Shown: positions 32,639 to 35,069 of the stretch, in pieces
Numbering within the stretch: the first letter of the stretch is position 1
How the letters are laid out: the number at the start of each line of letters is the position of its first letter
Source: an uncultured Rhodobacterales bacterium
Lineage (GTDB): Bacteria; Pseudomonadota; Alphaproteobacteria; Rhodobacterales; Rhodobacteraceae
NCBI GenBank assembly: GCA_903845215.1
Contig: CAIMWI010000027.1
Span: 1-35,069 of the forward strand
Length of the DNA: 35,069 bases
Reading direction: 5' to 3'
Translations under genes and position numbers: made by a program
Notes under the pieces: model-generated
The model's database searches: none
What the model was told of the DNA's origin: nothing
What the model saw: the letters and a program-made list of their open reading frames with translations, nothing else

Positions 32639-33214
32639 GTGCGGCTGATTTTAGGGTCAGCCAGCCCGCGCCGCAAAGAGCTGTTGGCGCAACTGGGTGT
32701 TGTGCCCGATGCCATCACCCCCCCTGATATCGACGAAGACCCCAAAAAAGGCGAACTGCCCCTACCCTATTGCACGCGCATCGCACGCGAAAAGGTGATG
32801 GCGGTTTTGGCGGAACCGGAAGATTTGGTGCTTTGCGCCGATACCACAGTGGCCTTGGGCCGTCGCATCTTGGGCAAGCCTGCCGATGCGGGGCAAGCGG
32901 CTGCGTTTCTGACGGCCTTGGGCGGACGGCGGCATCAGGTGATCACTGCTGTGGCCCTGCGGTTGGGGGATAGGGTTTGGCAGCGCCAAAGCGTTTCCGC
33001 CGTAAAGATGAAACGCCTGTCGGACAGCGAGTTGAACGCTTATCTCGCCAGTGGCGAGTGGCAGGGCAAAGCGGGCGCCTATGGTATACAGGGGGCCGCG
33101 GGCGCGTTCATTCCATGGATTTCGGGTAGTTTTACGGGCATCGTCGGTTTGCCCCTTGCCGAAACCGCGGCCCTTTTGCAGGGCGCAGGATATCCGATCT
33201 GGAGGGTAGCATGA
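32639..33214 (+). CDS. maf: Maf-family nucleotide pyrophosphatase
   Basis: A 191-residue Maf protein, which hydrolyses non-canonical or modified nucleoside triphosphates (dTTP/UTP type or m7GTP type) to monophosphates. The conserved start is [35 protein letters not shown] with the catalytic Asp, [13 protein letters not shown] and [13 protein letters not shown] follow. The GTG at 32639 starts right at the family start and has AAGG nine bases upstream; a TTG at 32609 is a possible alternative adding ten residues. It overlaps the RNase E/G gene by four bases (ATGA). The Tyr/Gln type of the active site suggests the dTTP/UTP branch (YhdE-like), which is tentative. Confidence 0.93.
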   Translation: MRLILGSASPRRKELLAQLGVVPDAITPPDIDEDPKKGELPLPYCTRIAREKVMAVLAEPEDLVLCADTTVALGRRILGKPADAGQAAAFLTALGGRRHQVITAVALRLGDRVWQRQSVSAVKMKRLSDSELNAYLASGEWQGKAGAYGIQGAAGAFIPWISGSFTGIVGLPLAETAALLQGAGYPIWRVA

Positions 33215-34248
33215 TAGGTCGCGTCATCGTTTTAGACGAGATTGCGGGCCGCAAGGTCGCCGCTTTGATCGTGGACGGCGTGCTGGAAGAAGTGCTGATC
33301 GACCCTGCCGATGATACGCCGCTGACAGGGGCAATCTACCGCGCCGTGGGTGACCGCCCAATGAAGGGCATGGGGGGGATGTTTGTCAAACTCCCCGGCG
33401 GTGAGACAGGCTTTTTGCGCCAAACTGACGGGATTGCGCCGGGCCAGCGCCTGCTGGTGCAGGTGACAGGGCCTGCTGAACCGGGCAAAGCCCTGCCCGT
33501 CACCACGCGACTGCTGTTCAAGGGCAAGCTTGCGATTGTAACGCCAAATGCGCCGGGCTTGAACATATCGCGCCGCATCAAGGACGAAGCGGCACGCGAC
33601 GATTTGCAGCGCTTGGCCGAGACCGCGATGGCAGGGGCCGATGCGCGTTGGGGATTGATTATCCGCTCTGCCGCGGAAGTGGCCGACCCTGAAGAGATTG
33701 CCGCGGAAATAGGTGCCTTGCGCGATCTATGTTCCGCGATGCTGGCCGACCTAGACGGAGGCCCCGAACTGCTGCTGGAAGGCGCAAGCGCGCAAGACAC
33801 CGCTTGGCGCGATTGGAGCGACCCCGAACCCGACGAGATCGTGCAAGGCGGCCTTGCCGCGCACGGGGTGCTAGAGATGATCGACGCCCTGCGCAGCCCA
33901 AGGGTCGATTTTGACAATGGCGGCCATATGATGGTGGAACCAACCCGCGCGTTGGTGGCGGTGGATGTGAACACAGGGCCAGATACGTCTCCGGCGGCCA
34001 GCTTAAAGACCAACATCGCCGCCGCCCGCGACCTGCCCCGCCAGTTGCGGCTGCGCGGATTGGGTGGTCAGGTGGTGGTCGATTTCGCGCCCATGCCGAA
34101 AAAAGACCGCTCGATCCTGGATCAGGTGATCAAAGCCGCGTTCAAAGCCGAAGGGGGCGAGACAAATCTGGCAGGATGGACGATATTGGGCCTTTACGAG
34201 ATGACCCGCAAACGCGACCGCCTGCCCTTGGCGGGCCTGCTGCCATGA
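33211..34248 (+). CDS. Short RNase E/G-family ribonuclease
   Basis: A 345-residue RNase E/G catalytic-core protein, clearly shorter than RNase G (about 490) or RNase E. The N-terminal part includes an S1-like region with [20 protein letters not shown]. The magnesium-binding Asp pair is retained: D252 in [14 protein letters not shown] and D291 in [13 protein letters not shown]. The Zn-link CPxCxG motif that joins subunits in RNase E is absent; there is one Cys in the whole protein. Its targets are probably rRNA or mRNA 5' ends, by analogy. It overlaps maf upstream and yacG downstream by ATGA junctions, so all three are translated together. Confidence 0.92.
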   Translation: MIGRVIVLDEIAGRKVAALIVDGVLEEVLIDPADDTPLTGAIYRAVGDRPMKGMGGMFVKLPGGETGFLRQTDGIAPGQRLLVQVTGPAEPGKALPVTTRLLFKGKLAIVTPNAPGLNISRRIKDEAARDDLQRLAETAMAGADARWGLIIRSAAEVADPEEIAAEIGALRDLCSAMLADLDGGPELLLEGASAQDTAWRDWSDPEPDEIVQGGLAAHGVLEMIDALRSPRVDFDNGGHMMVEPTRALVAVDVNTGPDTSPAASLKTNIAAARDLPRQLRLRGLGGQVVVDFAPMPKKDRSILDQVIKAAFKAEGGETNLAGWTILGLYEMTRKRDRLPLAGLLP

Positions 34249-34529
34249 GCTGCCCGATCTGCGCCAAAGAGACAGCGGATCGTTACCGCCCCTTCTGCTC
34301 TCGCCGGTGTTCGGATGTGGATCTGGGGCGCTGGCTGACCGGGTCTTATGTGGTGGTTGGACCGGAAGTGGAGGAAGTGCCCGCCAACACACCCCCCCCC
34401 CCCGCCCCGCACGCAATAGCACCCTATCATTCACTTTTCTTGCAAACCCCTCTGGACAGCCCCGATCCCCTGACGTATCAACCCGCCACCCTAGGGTGCC
34501 ATACGGCGCTTCGGTCAGGGCCCAGATAG
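34245..34529 (+). CDS. yacG: DNA gyrase inhibitor YacG, frame altered at a 12-C tract
   Basis: A small zinc-ribbon protein; in E. coli YacG binds GyrB and blocks gyrase. The four Cys of the finger are present: CPICAKE and FCSRRCSDVDLGRWLTGSY. Residues 1-49 are normal. A run of twelve C (34392-34403) follows. In the sequence as given the frame then runs on for 45 more residues, through the predicted tRNA-Phe promoter and ten bases into the tRNA gene, giving 94 residues. With eleven C it would stop at 34417-34419 after 57 residues, the usual YacG length. Slippage, phase variation or a sequencing error in the homopolymer are all possible. The start overlaps the RNase stop (ATGA). Confidence 0.8.
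   Translation: MSCPICAKETADRYRPFCSRRCSDVDLGRWLTGSYVVVGPEVEEVPANTPPPPAPHAIAPYHSLFLQTPLDSPDPLTYQPATLGCHTALRSGPR
34453..34481 (+). promoter_or_regulatory. Predicted sigma-70-type promoter for tRNA-Phe
   Basis: TGGACA (34453-34458), 17 bases and TATCAA (34476-34481): 5/6 and 4/6 matches, ending 38 bases before the tRNA. It lies inside the extended yacG frame, which argues that the shorter yacG product is the native one. Confidence 0.55.
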
Positions 34530-34595
34530 CTCAGTCGGTAGAGCAGCGGATTGAAAATCCGCGTGTCGCTGGTTCGATTCCGGCTCTGGGCACCA
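34520..34595 (+). tRNA. tRNA-Phe (anticodon GAA)
   Basis: A complete cloverleaf of 76 bases with an encoded CCA. The acceptor arm GCCCAGA (34520-34526) pairs with TCTGGGC (34585-34591), with discriminator A and CCA at 34593-34595. The D-arm has AGCTCAGTCGGTAGAGC. The anticodon arm GCGGATTGAAAATCCGC places GAA in the loop. The T-arm is GCTGGTTCGATTCCGGC. The yacG frame as read overlaps its first ten bases. Confidence 0.98.
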
Positions 34596-34958
34596 TTTTA
34601 CACAACAAAATCAAGCACTGATGCATAGCATACGTTCGATTCCCTGCGTTGCACAGTCTTAGCACAGTTCTGCCTGCGTTCGTGCGCTGGTTTTAGGGGT
34701 TTTGCCGAGTCGTTTGCTGTGTTCGACATAGCGTTCTGGTTTACTGTGTTGGACCCTGTGCACTGGTTGGCTGGCGCGACACAGTGTCGGCAATGCAGAT
34801 CGCCGGTCCAACGAGAGTGGCAGACGGCTTGGTAGCGTTTTGGCTTTGGAAGCCAACCCCGCGCCGGTCAGCGGCGACAGGATTTTGAATTGCAAATTTC
34901 TTAAGTCGCTGCCGTGCAATGCTCCTTAATCATTTGTCTTAAAGGGTCATCACATTGC
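34596..34958. other. Gene-poor, lower-GC stretch downstream of tRNA-Phe
   Basis: About 360 bases with visibly lower GC than the rest. I see no convincing gene. An open frame on - (34659-34919, 86 codons) has no recognisable motif or good ribosome site. GTTCGATTCC from the tRNA T-loop recurs at 34634-34643, too short to call an attachment site. Confidence 0.5.
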
Positions 34959-35069
34959 TGTCAGGACAACCCAGTGCCGTTGAAATGAGAAAGCGGGAAC
35001 TCTAGCTCTCGATTATCATAAATGATCGGGACCATCATGAAACATGATAATGAGTTCAAAGCTGATCCG
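34959..35069 (+). mobile_element. Possible left end of an insertion sequence (IS3-like), cut by window edge
   Basis: TGTCAGGACAACCC at 34959 could be the outer end of a terminal inverted repeat. It is followed by about 78 bases of leader and a reading frame starting at 35037. ATTATCAT (35012-35019) and ATGATAAT (35044-35051) form an inverted repeat around the start. The right end is outside the window, so this is tentative. Confidence 0.3.
35037..35069 (+). CDS. Start of a possible transposase OrfA, truncated by window end
   Basis: Only 11 codons are visible (MKHDNEFKADP). GGGA lies five bases before the ATG. The short sequence recalls the N-terminus of IS3-family OrfA proteins, which often begin with a Lys/His/Glu-Phe-Lys stretch before a helix-turn-helix, but this is far too short to be sure. 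An in-frame ATG at 35022 is an alternative start. Confidence 0.3.
   Translation, partial: MKHDNEFKADP

Noticed and set aside
34659-34919. 86-codon frame on - downstream of tRNA-Phe
   Set aside because: No motif, no good ribosome-binding site and no recognisable integrase or transposase phrase.
1-35069. CRISPR arrays, prophage or toxin-antitoxin modules
   Set aside because: No regularly spaced direct repeats, phage structural genes or paired small toxin/antitoxin frames were seen.

Overview
The window looks like chromosomal core sequence of an alphaproteobacterium of the Rhodobacterales/Rhodobacteraceae (Rhodobacter/roseobacter type). The evidence is high GC, very close relatives of the Rhodobacter sphaeroides RpoE-ChrR pair, the gene string infA-maf-rne/rng-yacG-tRNA-Phe, and the rpsO-pnp and rbfA-truB translation genes near dapB. 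No species can be named from the sequence alone. No phage, plasmid, CRISPR array or defence island is visible. The only sign of mobile DNA is a probable insertion-sequence end at the extreme right edge.

Layout. (1) 108-6140: a DapC-like aminotransferase, ftsK, a YdeI/DUF1801-type protein and lolA on +, then a lipoprotein transglycosylase on -. (2) 6370-10755 (+): hspQ, then a cytoplasmic gamma-glutamyltransferase-family enzyme, free methionine-(R)-sulfoxide reductase, a GFA/CENP-V zinc protein, a homocysteine S-methyltransferase and an RluA pseudouridine synthase. This is a tightly packed set with a methionine/thiol flavour. (3) 10871-16053: a membrane-anchored glutamate-synthase-like FMN/Fe-S protein (+), converging on a catabolic-looking pair on -, an aldehyde dehydrogenase and an FMN/4Fe-4S/FAD oxidoreductase. 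(4) 16288-18264: a 1-Cys peroxiredoxin (+) and an unusual CorA-type transporter (-) sharing a terminator. (5) 18443-26349: pnp, rpsO and dapB on -; rbfA, a secreted phosphodiester-glycosidase-like protein, truB, DUF1643 and rsmB on +; sdhAF4 on -. (6) 26365-31200: the singlet-oxygen stress locus. rpoE-chrR (+) is divergent from a four-gene operon (-) encoding an FAD oxidoreductase, DUF1365, DUF3833 and an SDR. (7) 31289-34595: a CDF cation transporter (-), then infA, maf, a short RNase E/G, yacG and tRNA-Phe (+). (8) 34596-35069: lower-GC, gene-poor DNA ending in a likely IS start.

The most informative non-coding signals are two back-to-back promoters with the same TGATCC-N18-TAAC architecture between rpoE and the FAD-oxidoreductase operon. 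Both should answer to RpoE, so one sigma factor would drive its own gene and its stress operon from 82 bp. Inside that operon a 23-codon reading frame bridges the only gap, with ATGA overlaps on both sides. A family of short GC-rich repeats sits at gene 3' ends. A run of 12 C in yacG pushes its frame across the tRNA-Phe promoter and into the tRNA.

I did not find an obviously new multi-gene system. The best candidates for a second look are the mini-ORF, the dispersed repeat, the MgtE_N-like/CorA protein lacking the GMN motif, and the yacG homopolymer.
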